From: Eucommia ulmoides
Taxonomy: Eukaryota; Streptophyta; Magnoliopsida; Garryales; Eucommiaceae
DNA length: 64,000 nt
Assembly: GCA_016647705.1 (NCBI GenBank)
Contig: CM028333.1
Location: forward strand, 7,452,616-7,516,615
Direction of reading: 5' to 3'
Shown: one piece after another, positions 34,813 to 46,737 of the stretch
Layout of the letters: each line of letters begins with the position of its first letter
How positions within the stretch are numbered: position 1 is the stretch's first letter
The notes under the pieces: generated by a model
Database searches by the model: none
Told to the model about the DNA's origin: nothing
Seen by the model: the letters and a program-made list of their open reading frames with translations, nothing else
Made by a program: the position numbers and the translations under genes

Positions 34813-36263
34813 TTATCGGAGCATCTTCGGTATATCTTTTTAGGAGAAAATTCAACCAATCCGGTTATAATTTCGTCATCTTTAACAGAAGAAGACGAGT
34901 GCAAGTTGCTGAGAATTTTGAAGCGTCATCAATCCACCTTCGCTTGGTCTATCTCAGACATCAAAGGAATTAGCCCTACTATTTGCGTGCATAAGATCTT
35001 GATGGAAGACTCGTTCAAACCATCCATTAAGCATCAAAGATGGCTAAATTCAGCGATGAAAGAAGTTGTGAGAGTGGAGGTGTTGAAGCTCTTGAATACG
35101 AGAATTATATATGCTATATCCGATAGCGAGTGGGTTAACCCGATGTAAGTGGTGCCCAAGAAAGGTGGCATGGCGGTGGTGAAGAATAATAAGGATGATC
35201 TTATTCCTACATAAACCATCACGAGATGGCGTGTGTGCATTGATTATAGAAGATTGAAAAAGGCGACGAGGAAATATCATTTTTTCCATTCTTTTCATTG
35301 ACCAAATGCTCGATCGATTAGCCGGATATGATTACTATTACTTTCTTGACGGCTATTCAGGATATAATCAAATAGCCATTGCACCGGAGGACCAAGAAAA
35401 GACTATTTTCACATGCCCTTATGGGACGTTCGCTTATATACGTATACCGTTTGGCCTTTGCAATGCACCGACAACTTTTCAACGGTGTATGATGGAAATA
35501 TTTTTGAATATGGTAGAGGAGAAAATGGAAATCTTCATGGATGATTTTTCAGTCTTTAATTCTCAATTGGGAGAAGTGTCACTTTATGGTCAAAGAGTCT
35601 CTTTCAAAGGGCTTGAGGTAGACCGAGCAAATATTGAAACAATCGAGAAGCTTCCGGCACCGATTAATATGAAAGGTGTTCGTAGTTTCTTGGGACATGC
35701 CAACTTTTATCGGCTCTTTATCAAGGACTTCTCAAAGACGGTGAAGCCGTTATGTCACCTACTCGAGAAGGATGCTCCATTTGAATTCAATGAAGTTTGC
35801 ATGGAGGCTTTCAAAGCGACAAAGGAGAAGTTGATCACGACTCCTATAATGGTCGCTCCGAACTGGGAGGTACCATTTGAGATTATGTGCGACGCGAGCG
35901 ACTACGCCGTTGGCGTGGTGTTTGGCCAACGGAAGGAGAAAATCTTATGATCCGTCTATTATGCGAGTAAGACATTGAATGATGCCTAGGAGAATTACAC
36001 CACAACGGAGAAGGAAATGTTGGTTGTTGTTTTTGACTGTGATAAGTTCTGGTCGTATATCATTGGATCAAAAGTGATCGTCTACACGGATCACGCGGCT
36101 ATCCGATACTTGTTCGCAAAGAAAGACGACAAGCCGCGATTGATAAGGTGGATTATTTTATTGCAAGAGTTTGATGCCGAGATACGAGATAAAAAAGAGA
36201 ATGAAAATGTTGTTACCGACCATTTGTCAAGGTTGATTCAAGAGGACGTCAGTGATGAGTCAT
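34813..36263 (+). pseudogene. pol: Athila reverse transcriptase and RNase H, 5' part of the broken pol
   Basis: Fragments in two or more frames give RT motifs: CIDYRRLKKATRK (about 35236), FLDGYSGYNQI, PFGLCNAPTTFQRCM and the FMDD active-site box (about 35537). About 40 residues normally found after the FMDD box are missing before GLEVDRANIETIEKLP. RNase H follows (IMCDASDYAVGVV at about 35881, [22 protein letters not shown]). Several stops lie at 35146, 35213 and 35948. The frame is cut at 36263 by the Ogre-like insertion and continues in frame at 51250. Confidence 0.85.
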
Positions 36264-36559
36264 TGTAGACACAGCATTTTGACCGCTTCGCAAAAAAATA
36301 TACTTTATTTTATAGTTATTTTTATTTTATTTTTCTATTTATTTTATTTTGATTGTACCGTATTTGTGCGGTTTAATACTGCTAAATTAAGTTTTATTAA
36401 TCTCTTAAGTAAATTAAATATTAGTAATTAATTAATTTATTTTTTTGGTTTTGTAGATTTTTCGAAGTGGAATAAAAACGCGTTAATTCGGAACAAAATA
36501 GACCAGAAACAGACGAGAACGAGAGAGGCCTGGACCGAACGGGGGTGGGGGGTGCATTA

Positions 36560-36743
36560 AGGTCGCACGTGCGACCAAGGGCTGGTCACTACAGCGACCA
36601 GTTGCACTGGTCGCTGTAGCGACCAGCACTGCTGGCCGCACATGCGGCCAGCAGGGGGGGCCAGCCCCCCCTTTTTTTGGGTGCACCATTTTTGGTGCAC
36701 CCAAAAGGGGGTGGGTGCACCAAATTTTGGTGCACCCACCCCC
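36560..36743. repeat. Hairpin cluster in the Ogre-like U3
   Basis: Perfect inverted repeats occur at 36589-36619 (14-bp arms, 3-base loop), 36679-36702 (10-bp arms) and 36707-36743 (18-bp arms GGGGGTGGGTGCACCAAA around one T). A GCTGGCCGCACATGCGGCCAGC palindrome lies between them at about 36630-36651. The cluster ends about 50 bp upstream of the TATA box. Confidence 0.9.
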
Positions 36744-36795
36744 TTTTTCCCCTCTTTTTCGCACGGTTGTCGGAAGGATTTTGAGTGATCCTTCC

Positions 36796-36803
36796 TATAA
36801 ATA
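36796..36803 (+). promoter_or_regulatory. TATA box of the Ogre-like 5' LTR
   Basis: TATAAATA within CCTTCCTATAAATAGAGG is conserved at 48919-48926 in the 3' LTR. It is itself enclosed by a short palindrome (CCTTCC..GGAAGG). The purine-rich DNA after it suits a transcription start near 36830. Confidence 0.75.
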
Positions 36804-37176
36804 GAGGAAGGATCACAAGAGGGAGGGGAGAAAAAATTTTGGGAGGAAGAAATTTTTTGAGAGAAATTTTTGTAAGGGAGAGGAGAAGTCTGGAGGAAAT
36901 TTTTGAAGAAAATAATATTATTTTCATTTTATTGTAATTTTGAAGAAGAAAAATCTCCAAAAAGGTGGTAAATTTTCATTTGTTGTAAATCTTACTCTTA
37001 TTTTTTTAAGTTGTGATTATGCTAATTTTTTTTTTTTGTAAATTAGATTTTTTTTTCTTTTTCCTTTATTACTTATTTATTTATTTATTTATTACTTTTT
37101 ATTTTCTTTTTATTTATTTAGTTATTTTTATTTATTTTATTTATTTTTTTATTATTATTTTTTTTTTTTTTTTTTG

Positions 37177-38400
37177 AGTAAACAATACGAGGTGGAAAAT
37201 TCCCAACCTTCAATTTGAATGGCTAAATTTAGAAAGGAATTACTCTCCTCGATGCGTGTGTACGGGTGTTTTATTTAATTTGTATTAAATATAATGTGCT
37301 AACAATACGAGGTGGAAAATTCCCAACCTTCAATTTGAATGGCTAAATTTAGAAGGGAATTACTCTCCTCGATGCGTGTGTACGGGTGTTTTATTTAATT
37401 TGTATTAAATATACTGTACTAACAATACGAGGTGGAAAATTCCCAACCTTCAATTTGAATGGCTAAATTTAGAAGGGAATTAATCTCCTCGATGCGTGTG
37501 TACGGGTATTTTATTTAATTTGTATTAAATATAATGTGCTAACAATACGAGGTGGAAAATTCCCAACCTTCAATTTGAATGGCTAAATTTAGAAGGGAAT
37601 TACTCTCCTCGATGCGTGTGTGCGGGTGTTTTATTTAATTTGTATTAAATATAATGTGCTAACAATACGAGGTGGAAAATTTCCAACCTTCAATTTAAAT
37701 GGCTAAATTTAGAAGGGAATTACTCTCCTCGATGCGTGTGTGCGGGTGTTTTATTTAATTTGTACTAAATATAATGTACTAACAATATGAGGTGGAAAAT
37801 TCCCAACCTTCAATTTGAACGGCATAAATTTAGAAGGGAATTACTCTCCTCGATGCGTGTGTACGGGTGTTTTATTTAATTTGTATTAAATATAATGTGC
37901 TAACAATACGAGGTGGAAAATTCCCAACCTTCAATTTGAATGGCTAAATTTAGAAGAAAATTACTCTCCTCGATGCGTGTGTACGGGTGTTTTATTTAAT
38001 TTGTATTAAATATAATGTGCTAACAATACGAGGTAAAAAATTCCCAACCTTCAATTTGAATGGCTAAATTTAGAAGGGAATTACTCTCCTCGATGCGTAT
38101 GTGCGGGTGTTTTATTTACTTTGTATTAAATATAATGTGCTAACAATACGAGGTGAAAAATTTCCAACCTTCAATTTGAATGGCTAAATTTAGAAGGGAA
38201 TTACTCTCCTCGATGCGTGTGTGCGGGTGTTTTATTTAATTTGTACTAAATATAATGTACTAACAATATGAGGTGGAAAATTCCCAACCTTCAATTTGAA
38301 CGGCATAAATTTAGAAGGGAATTACTCTCCTCGATGCGTGTGTGCGGGTGTTTTATTTAATTTAAATATAATGTGCTAACAATACGAGGTGGAAAATTCC
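37177..38400. repeat. 120-bp tandem array inside the 5' LTR, about 11 units
   Basis: Each unit starts AACAATACGAGGTGGAAAAT and includes CCAACCTTCAATTTGAATGG, CTCTCCTCGATGCGTGTGT and TTTAATTTGTATTAAATATA. Units differ by a few bases; a variant with AACAATATGAGG and GAACGGCATAAA recurs at regular intervals (37783, 38263), which suggests a higher-order pattern of four to five units. Confidence 0.9.
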
Positions 38401-38892
38401 CAACCTTCAATCAGAACGGTCTAGGTTTAGAAGGGGGATCACTTCCCTCAAATGTGTGTGTATGTGTATATAAGGAGGATTTAAAAATAAAATAAGAACA
38501 TTCAGATTTAAATTCTAATTGGACTTAATCGGATAAGGTACCATCTTTGGACGGACGTCTTGGGGTGCTTAACACCTTCCCCGAGCGTAACTGACCCCCG
38601 AACTCTTTAAACGAAAATCTGGTTAGACCATATTATTTTTGGAGTCAAATTTTACTTAAGCCATTTTTAAATTATTTTCAAAAAAGAAAAATATGGTGAC
38701 CTAGCACATCATTTAAACCCAATGCTAGGTGGCGACTCCTTTTTCTAAAACAGGCTTAAGTATATTTTAATGAGAAAATCGACGTTTTTAAAAAACTCTT
38801 CTCGTTTTACCAGCGCCAAGCATATATAAACATATATCTATATATATATATATTTTTTTTGGTTTTCTCTGGAAAATCGGGGCACTTTCAGC

Positions 38893-38910
38893 TGGCGACT
38901 CCACTGGGGA
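38893..38910 (+). other. Primer-binding site of the Ogre-like element
   Basis: TGGCGACTCCACTGGGGA follows the 5' LTR by two bases. The position and the leading TGG fit a tRNA primer site; I did not assign the tRNA. Between here and gag at 39524 lie A-runs (39221-39245) and no separate ORF. Confidence 0.65.
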
Positions 38911-39523
38911 CGGCTGAGGGTCAAGCCCAATATGTCTGAATAAGTCCAACTAATCTAAAGTCCGAATGTTAAATTTTGTTTTATTTTTTCTCTCAATTCA
39001 GTAAATAAGTTGTGATTTTTTTATATCATTTATTTTTTATTTTATATATATATATATTTTTTTTTTCCCCTTATTTCCTCTCAGGCCTTTATATCGTTGT
39101 AAATCCTCTGACAAAAACAAAACTGTCTTGTATCCATATTATCCCCTCAGGATTCTATGATACAAGACGAGAAAGGGTTTTTTTTGTACTTAATGGATTT
39201 ATGACGTCTGGGGAAGTCCTAAAAAAAAAAAAAAAAAAAAAAAAAGTTCAAAGTTTTCAATATCGGTAGGGAACGACAAAAAAAAAAAACAAAAATAATA
39301 ATAAAAAAAAAAAATTTAATTAGTCATTATCGAAATTGAAATCTTAGAATTAGAAAGGGCTTTAAGGCCACCTAAGACCCACGTGAACTAAAAAAATGAT
39401 TTTTTTTTTGTAGGTGAAAAAGAAAAGGACAAGACAAAGAAAATTGGTCCCCGAAAAGCAAATCCAGTTCCCTCCTTTCGAAGTCCGATCTTTACACGCA
39501 GTCGAGCACAGACTCATTCCAGG

Positions 39524-41557
39524 ATGACATCAGAAAGCAATCCCGAATCTCCCCGAACGACCCAGATAGCTCAGATGCAGGAAACTATTGACAGGTTGAT
39601 GGAAAGGATCAATGAACTTAGCCGACCTCAGGAGGTGCCTATTCCTCCGTCCAACGGGACTCCTGTGACTGAATCCCCAAATGGAAACCCTGCAAGTGTT
39701 GGGATGGAGAACTCAGGGCCGAATCCGAACCACGTCGGCCCGAACTTTGCAGTACCGGTCTACTATGGACCTCAGATGGGCCCTCATCCTTTCGCCTATG
39801 GAGCTCCGACATATCCCATCCAGGGGCATGTCTATCAGGCCTCGCCAGAAGGCTCGGCCCCCGCCGCCCCGCAGATCCTCATTCACCCGGAGAGGGTCGT
39901 TGCTCCACCAAACAATTCAAATGATAGCCAACCGGCCCCGGCCATTGAAACTGAAAACAAAGAAGAGAATGGCCCTCCACCGGCTTGGCTTCTGAAAATG
40001 GAGAAATTGGAAAAAACTATGGAAGAATGGCAAAAGGAGAAGCCGTCCAGGAAAGCGACGTACAAGGAGTTGTCAGCACCACCCGGGATTGTGTACCCGG
40101 AAAATTTCGTGGTTCCAGAATTCACAAAATATGATGGCACTGGCCCTCCAGAATGGCATGTCAGCATTTACAAAGAGGAGTTAGGAATTCATGCTCGGAA
40201 CGAAGACCTTTGCCTAAAGATGTTTCGGAGGTCGTTGAAAGGATCGGCTCTCAACTAGTACATGACCCTGGAGCTATCACAGATTAAAACATTTGAAGAT
40301 CTGGTAGAGGCCTTCTGTGAGCAATATGTGTACAATAGGGATGCAGCGCCAGACCGCAATACCCTCTACCAGATACTGAAAAATAAAGATGAAAGTTTCC
40401 GGAGGTATACTGCTCGTTGGAGGGAAGAGGCTGCCAAAGTTGTTCCTAAGCTGAGCGAGGAGGCTCAGTTAGAGATATTCAAATCAATTCAGTCACCGCC
40501 GTTCTATCGAGATCTCTCGAGCATAGCAGTGGTTTCTTTCGGCGATGCGATCAAACAGGCCGAGGTGACGGAAGAAGGAATAAGGAGCGGAAAAATTGAA
40601 GGGGCCCAATCCAATCTGACGAAAAGGTCAGCCCCGCCAAAGATGAAAGAAAATGAAGTAGCTGTTGTCGTTTCCCCTCGACAAACCCATTACCAGAACT
40701 ACCCCCAAACTTCTTGTCCCCAGAACTACCCGAACCAGAATAACCAATATCACAACTACCCTCCTCAAAATCGCCAAAACCAAAACCATCCTCAAAACCA
40801 ATCCTATTCCCAAAGCCGCCCCCGCTATTACCAAAATGTACCTCCCCCTTATCAAAACCACATTCCCCAATATTACCCTCAAGCCTACCCAACACCCTCT
40901 TACCATACCTATCAACCACGCCCGAACACCCCACCTCAAATTCCTAACCGCACTCCAAGGTCAGGAACCCAATACCACCAAGACCTTCTATCTCATGCTA
41001 CTGGGGGAAATTTCTAGAACGACAACAGAGAGCTACAAGACCTTCCGGTTTCGATCACCGAGTTGTACCGGAATTGTTTGAAGCAGGGGATGCTGACGCC
41101 CCTTCTATTCTACGAAGTTAAACCTGGGAGTAAAGTAGCTTCTTCAAATGCTTTCTGTGAATACCACTCGGGAACCAGAAGACATGCGACTGAGCAATAT
41201 TTTCAGCTAAAAGACAAAATCCGGGAGTTTATACGGACCGGAGCCATCACATTTCCTAAAAAACCTGAGGCCGGTACGCCAAATTGTCAGCAAAATCCGT
41301 TGCCTGAACACGCCTCCTCAGGAAGTGGCGTCAATCTAATTTTCACAGAGGAGGTCGAAGAAGAAGTTGATGTGATCGATATCGGTGGTGTTTATTTACA
41401 CCCGGAGGTTCTCTACGGAGGGTTCGAATTACATCTAGAAATGGTAGCCCAAAAACTGGAGAAATCTCTAGTTTTGTCTTTCCCAATCCAAAAGATGGTG
41501 GAAAATCTCAATAAGGTTCCGTGGAATTATGAGATCGTCGCTAAAACAGGAAAATGA
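39524..41557 (+). pseudogene. gag: Ogre-like gag with nonsense codons
   Basis: One reading frame runs from ATG at 39524 but is stopped by TAG at 40256-40258, TAG at 41015-41017 and TGA at 41555-41557. The N-terminus is a short coiled-coil start (MQETIDRLMERINEL) then a Pro-rich linker; the capsid core includes KYDGTGPPEWHVSIY and LVEAFCEQYVYNRDAAPDR. A long Asn/Gln/Pro/Tyr-rich stretch (about 40680-40960) follows, then CEYHSGTRRHATEQYFQLK, a zinc-knuckle-like remnant. The first TAG stands where a Trp is usual, so it looks like a single-base change. No frameshift is needed between the pieces. Confidence 0.85.
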
Positions 41558-41563
41558 GAAGAA

Positions 41564-42927
41564 TTGCCAATCTCCGTAGGAGAAACCGGTGGAATCACTC
41601 GGTCTGGAAGGGTGTATACGCCACAGGATTTGATCAGGATTCCTGTGAGAGAACCAAGATGGGCCCTGAAAAAGCCAGTATCAGAACCGGAGGCTCACGA
41701 CTTTCTAAAGGCAATGAAGAATTCAGAATACAAGATAGTGGAGCAACTCAGCAAAGCACCGGCGCAAATCTCGATGCTCTCACTGCTTCTATCCTCAGAA
41801 GTACATAGACAGGCACTGCTGAAGGTCCTAAATGAAGCCCACTTGCCTAGCACGATCTCTCCGGAGAAATTTGTCACTCTGGTCGAGCAGGTCCTAGGAT
41901 CTAACACCATCACTTTCACAGATGACGAGATGGACGATGATGGAACAGGTCACAACAAGCCTTTGAATATCACGGTCGAAAGCCATGGAATGTTCATAGC
42001 TCGGGTGCTGATTGACAATGGATCGGCACTAAATATCTGTCCTTTGTCGACCCTGGAAGAAATGGGGATAGATCTATCACAGGTTCGATCGTCTAAGACG
42101 GTTATCCGAGCATTCGATGGGGCTAAGAGAGATAGTGTTGGAGAGATTGACCTGCCAATTGAAATTGGTCCAATACAGTTCAATGCGAAGTTCCAAGTGC
42201 TCGATATACCTGCTTCGTACAACCTATTGTTGGGGAGGCCATGGATCCATAACGCTGGGGCAGTGCCTTCATCTCTACATCAGAAGATCAAGTTTATCAT
42301 TAATGACACACTGTACGTGATCAGGGCTGATTCAGATATCATACCTTTCCATCAAGCGATAAGTCGGCATGTCCCGTTAACAGATGACGGAAAGGAGAAG
42401 GAGAAGATTGAAGCCTCCTATCACGTGTTCGACGTTGCGAATACTACCTTTGTGAAGGAAGGAGGACGCGAGATGACACCATCACTGTCTAACACTGTGG
42501 CCTTCGTTGCTAAAGAAATGAAGTCTCGGGGTTGCATTCCCGGGAAAGGTTTGGGCAAGAATCTAGACGGAATTACAGAACCGATAGAAGTCAAGGAGAA
42601 GAAGGGGAGATTCGGATTGGGATACGAGCCAACAAAAGCAGACAGAGCGAAGTTCTTCCGGAAGAAGAGGGATGGATCCCCAGACAACCAGCCAATGAAA
42701 ATTCCGCATATCCGGGTCACTTTCCCCTATCCAGCAGAAACCCTCAACAAAGGGAAGGAGACCGCAGGATTCAAGTTGCACCCTGAGAGAGTAATGATCA
42801 AGGAAGCTGTGAATGTAATCATGAGAGATGAGGCAGGGCCAAGTCATGGGTCTGGTATTCGAACCAAGGGAAAAGAAAAGCTGCAGAATTGGGATTCTTG
42901 TTCTCTCCCAATTCGCCAGGCGTTTCG
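41564..42927 (+). CDS. pro: Ogre-like protease and G-patch region
   Basis: The frame continues the gag frame after the TGA at 41555. The aspartic protease carries the active site LIDNGSALNICP (about 42007-42042) and the flap/helix region NLLLGRPWIHNAGAVPS. A G-patch follows: SRGCIPGKGLGKNLDGI with GRFGLGYEPT near residues 345-385 of this piece, a domain placed here in Ogre/Tat elements and thought to bind RNA. The piece ends in a splice donor at 42928 rather than at its own stop codon shortly after. The region itself is free of stops, but it depends on read-through of the upstream nonsense codons. Confidence 0.85.
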
Positions 42928-43081
42928 GTAAACTTAGGGAGATTTTCTGTTGGTCATCCCTCCATCCACCTTGCCTTCTAGATGGAAAGGGATTTTGCTT
43001 TGTAATGGATTTTTATATTTAATGAATTCAATTCTGTTTTATCCGACATATGGTTTAAATGTTTAAATTTTATGCTTTCAG
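42928..43081 (+). other. Retrotransposon intron between protease and reverse transcriptase
   Basis: The donor is TTTCG|GTAAAC and the acceptor TATGCTTTCAG|GATG. The 154-bp spacer is T-rich, contains stop codons in the upstream frame, and its removal joins the protease frame (two codon bases left over) precisely to the pol frame. Ogre elements are known to have an intron at this place whose partial splicing sets the Gag-Pro to Pol ratio. Splicing here is predicted, not shown. Confidence 0.8.
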
Positions 43082-46000
43082 GATGTCTAAAACACCAGTG
43101 TATGATGCATGCGATATAACTGAGCCAGAGTGCGATAAGTATGATTTCAATGCAGAACCAGACCATAACCCGATGGGAGTGGAAGCAGAAGATGACTCTT
43201 GCCAGCCAGACGATGGTGAGATCCGAAAAGCTTTCACGGAGTTCGAGAACAAGCCGATTCCCAGTAACGATGAGACCGAGTTGATAAACTTGGGGACCTC
43301 GAAAGAGTTGAAGGAAGTAAAGATTGGATCAGCCCTCATGACTCTGGAAAAGAAAGAGTTGACAACGCTCTTAATTTTCTACCAAGATATCTTTGCCTGG
43401 TCCTACGATGACATGGTAGGACTGGACAAGAGTATCGTGGCCCATAAGCTGCCGTTAAAGCCGGGGAGTGTACCAGTCAAACAAAAGTTGAGGAAACTGA
43501 GGCCCGCTGTCAGCCTCGAGGTCAAGGAGGAGATCGTGAAGCAATTCAATGCCCGAATTATTGAAGTCTGTAACTACAGTGAATGGCTCTCAAATGTCGT
43601 TCCCGTGCCAAAGTCCTCAGGAAAAATCAGAGTCTGCGTGGACTATCGTGATCTCAACCGGGCGAGTCCAAAAGATGATTTTCCACTGCCAAACATTCAT
43701 ATCATCATCGACAATACTGCGGGGCGAAAGCTCTATTCTTTCGCCGATGGGTTCTCTGGCTATAATCAGATTTTGATGGATGAGAAAGATCGAGAAAAGA
43801 CAGCCTTCACTACCCCATGGGGAGTCTTTTGCTATAGGGCGATGCCTTTCGGTCTCAAAAACGCCGGGGCAACATACCAAAGAGCAATGACGACCCTCTT
43901 TCATGATATGATGCACAGGGAGATGGAGGTATATGTTGATGACATGATCGTTAAATCACAGGAGAACGAGGATCATCTCTGCCATTTGAAAAAGGTGTTC
44001 GACAGACTTCGAAAGTACCAGCTCAAGCTCAATCCAGCAAAATGCGCGTTTGGGGTGGCTTCCGGAAAACTTCTTGGTTTCATGGTAAATCGCCATGGAA
44101 TCGAGATTGATCCTGCAAAGATGAAGGCCATTCGTGAGATGCCGCCGCCGAGAAATGAGAAAAAAATCCGAGGTTTTCTGGGGCGATTAAATTTCATAGC
44201 CCGATTCATCTTCCAACTCACTGCCACTTGTGAGCCAATCTTCAAGCTACTTCGAAAAGAAAGTGACGGGCGATGGAATGCAGATTGCCAAAATGCCTTG
44301 GAGAAAATTAAAGTCTATCTAACGAACCCTCCCGTTTTAGTGCCGCCTCGGGAGAAGGTTCCGTTATTACTATATTTGTCAGTTCTCGACTCCTCCATGG
44401 GAGCTATTCTTGGGCAACTCGATAAATTTGGAAAGAAGGAGCAAGCCATCTACTACCTCAGCAAGCGCTTCACAAAGTATGAGGAAAATTATACCTTGCT
44501 GGCGAGAACCTGTTGTGCATTGGCTTGGTCCGCTCAAAGACTGCGCCATTATATACTCCCACTGACTACCTACTTGATAGCCAGGATGGATCCCTTAAAA
44601 TACATCTTCGAGAAGCCGATTCTGTCAGGAAAAGTTGCAAAATGGCAGATGCTGCTGACGAAGTTCGATATCATCTACAAGACCCAAAAGTCAGTAAAGG
44701 GTCAGGCGATAGCAGATCAGTTGGCTAGTTGTCCAGCTCAAACGGATAACCAGCTTCTTGAGACGCTATTCCCTGACGAGTCGATTCATGCGGTGGATGA
44801 AGAAAATGAGGAAACAGTCTGGAAAATGTATTTTGATGGAGCAGTGAACTCTCGAGGGGCTGGAATCGGAGCCGTTCTGGTTTCTCCGGGCAAACAGTAT
44901 TATCCAGTGGCTTCCAAGTTGAAGTTCCAGAGCACAAATAATCGAGCTGAGTACGAAGCCTGTATTCTGGGACTCCAGCTGGCTGTCGATATGAAAATCA
45001 AAGAATTGCTAGTGTTCGGAGATTCTGAGCTGATAATCAATCAGGTGACGGATAAATATGCCACGAGAGATCCGACCTTGATAGCCTATAACAATCACCT
45101 CCTGGAGTTGTGCGAGCAATTTACAATAATAGAATTTGAAAGCATACCGAGGCTAAAAAATGACTTCGCCGATGCCTTAGCTACCTTGGCATCTATGATA
45201 TCTATCACTCGAGAGGATGATGATATCATTCCGATGGTGATCCGAGTTCAACGCCGACCGGCCCACTGCTGCCAGCTTGAATCTGAGCCAGCCAAAGACC
45301 CGTGGTACCATGACATAAAGAACTTTCTAAAAAATCAGGAGTACCCGAAAGGGGCATCAAGTGTTGATCGGAAAACTCTCCGGAGGTTAGCAGACCAATT
45401 CTTCCTAAGCGGGGAGACACTGTACAAACGCTCCCCTGACATGGGCCTGTTGAGATGTGTTGGAGTCGAAGAGGCCATCCAGTTGATGAAAGAGGTCCAT
45501 GGTGGCATATGTGGACCTCACATGAGTAGCTTCATGCTTGCCAAGAAGATCCTGAGGACCGGTCATTTTTGGCTAACGATGGAAAGCGACTGCGTGCAGT
45601 TTGTTCGAAGATGCCATAAGTGTCAGATTCATGGTGATCAAATCTATGTCCCACCTTCGCACCTTCATTGCTTGGCGGCCCCATGGCCCTTCTCAATGTG
45701 GGGTATGGACGTTATTGGGGAAGTTACCCCTAAGGCGCCGAGTGGTTATCGCTTTATCCTGATGGTAATTGATTATTTTTCAAAGTGGGTAGAAGCCATT
45801 TCCTTAACCCGAGTGACTCAAAAGATAGTAGCTCGATTCATCAAAGAAAATATTGTGTCAAGATACGGTTTGCCGCAAACATTGATAACCGACAATGCTA
45901 AAAACCTGAAGGGTTCAGAAATACAGAAAATATGTCAGCAGTTCAAGATTGAGCACAAAAACTCAGCGCCTTACCGTCCAAAAATGAATGGAGCAGTGGA

Positions 46001-46550
46001 AGCCGCCAACAAAAATATAAAGAAAATTCTCCGGAAGATGATTGACAATTATAAAGAGTGGGATGATATGCTGCCATATGCTTTGATGGCTTACCGAACC
46101 TCGGTTCGGACCTCGACAGGGGCAACCCCCTATTCTCTGGTTTATGGCACAGAAGCGGTGATACCAGCCGAGGTGGAAATTCCATCTCTACGAGTGCTCA
46201 TAGAGGCCGAGCTTGATGAAACTGAATGGGTACAACAACGGTTGGACCAACTTTGTTTAATCGATGAAAAGCGGCTGACAGCGATATGCCACGGACAGTG
46301 TTACAGACAGAGGATTACTAGAGCTCATGATAAACGGGTATACCCTAGAGTCTTCAAGGTCGGTGAGTTAGTTTTGAAGAAAATCTTTCCTTTCCAAGAT
46401 GAAGCTAAGGGTAAGTTCGCGCCAAATTGGGAAGGTCCTTTTGTTGTTCATAAGGCTTTGAGCGGTGGAGCGCTGATTCTCCAGGAAATGGATGGTGATG
46501 TATTTCCCGAGCCCCTAAACTCAGATTCTGTAAAGAAATACTTTGCCTAA
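43082..46550 (+). CDS. pol: Ogre-like pol: RT, RNase H, second RNase H, integrase
   Basis: An uninterrupted frame of about 1155 residues after the intron holds the full replication module. RT motifs include RVCVDYRDLNRASPKDDFPL, FADGFSGYNQILM, PFGLKNAGATYQRAM and the YVDD box at 43931-43942. RNase H (LYLSVLDSSMGAILGQ) is followed by an archaeal-type RNase H with MYFDGAVNSRGAG, NRAEYEACILGL and FGDSELIINQV, the feature of the Tat/Ogre branch. Integrase shows an HHCC finger (HGGICGPHM…CHKCQ), then Asp in MWGMDVIGE, Asp in LITDNAKNL and Glu in GAVEAANKN. No stop or frameshift is seen. Expression would need the intron to be spliced and the upstream gag-pro stops to be bypassed. Confidence 0.93.
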
Positions 46551-46694
46551 TAAATGTCCTTATTTTCTAAGTAAGTTTATTTCAATTTGTGATTATCTGT
46601 TGCTTCAAAAAAAAAAAAAAAAAAAAAAAAAAAAACGGCTCGAACATGGTGAAAACTCGAAAGGGCGCTATGAGAAAAATGTAGAGACCGTGTC

Positions 46695-46737
<43 letters not shown>

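Larger units (their letters stand above)
36264..38890 (+). repeat. Ogre-like 5' LTR
   Basis: This 2627-bp LTR matches the 3' LTR closely: about seven differences in the first 280 bp by eye. The main differences are an extra segment of about 44 bp near 36578-36622 and two fewer tandem units. It contains a hairpin cluster, a TATA box and an array of 120-bp repeats. The TATA position and array suggest U3 to about 36800 and a long R-U5. Confidence 0.9.

Noticed and set aside
37177..38400. Regularly spaced repeats that look CRISPR-like at first glance.
   Set aside because: The repeats are contiguous 120-bp tandem units without unique spacers, inside a plant LTR.
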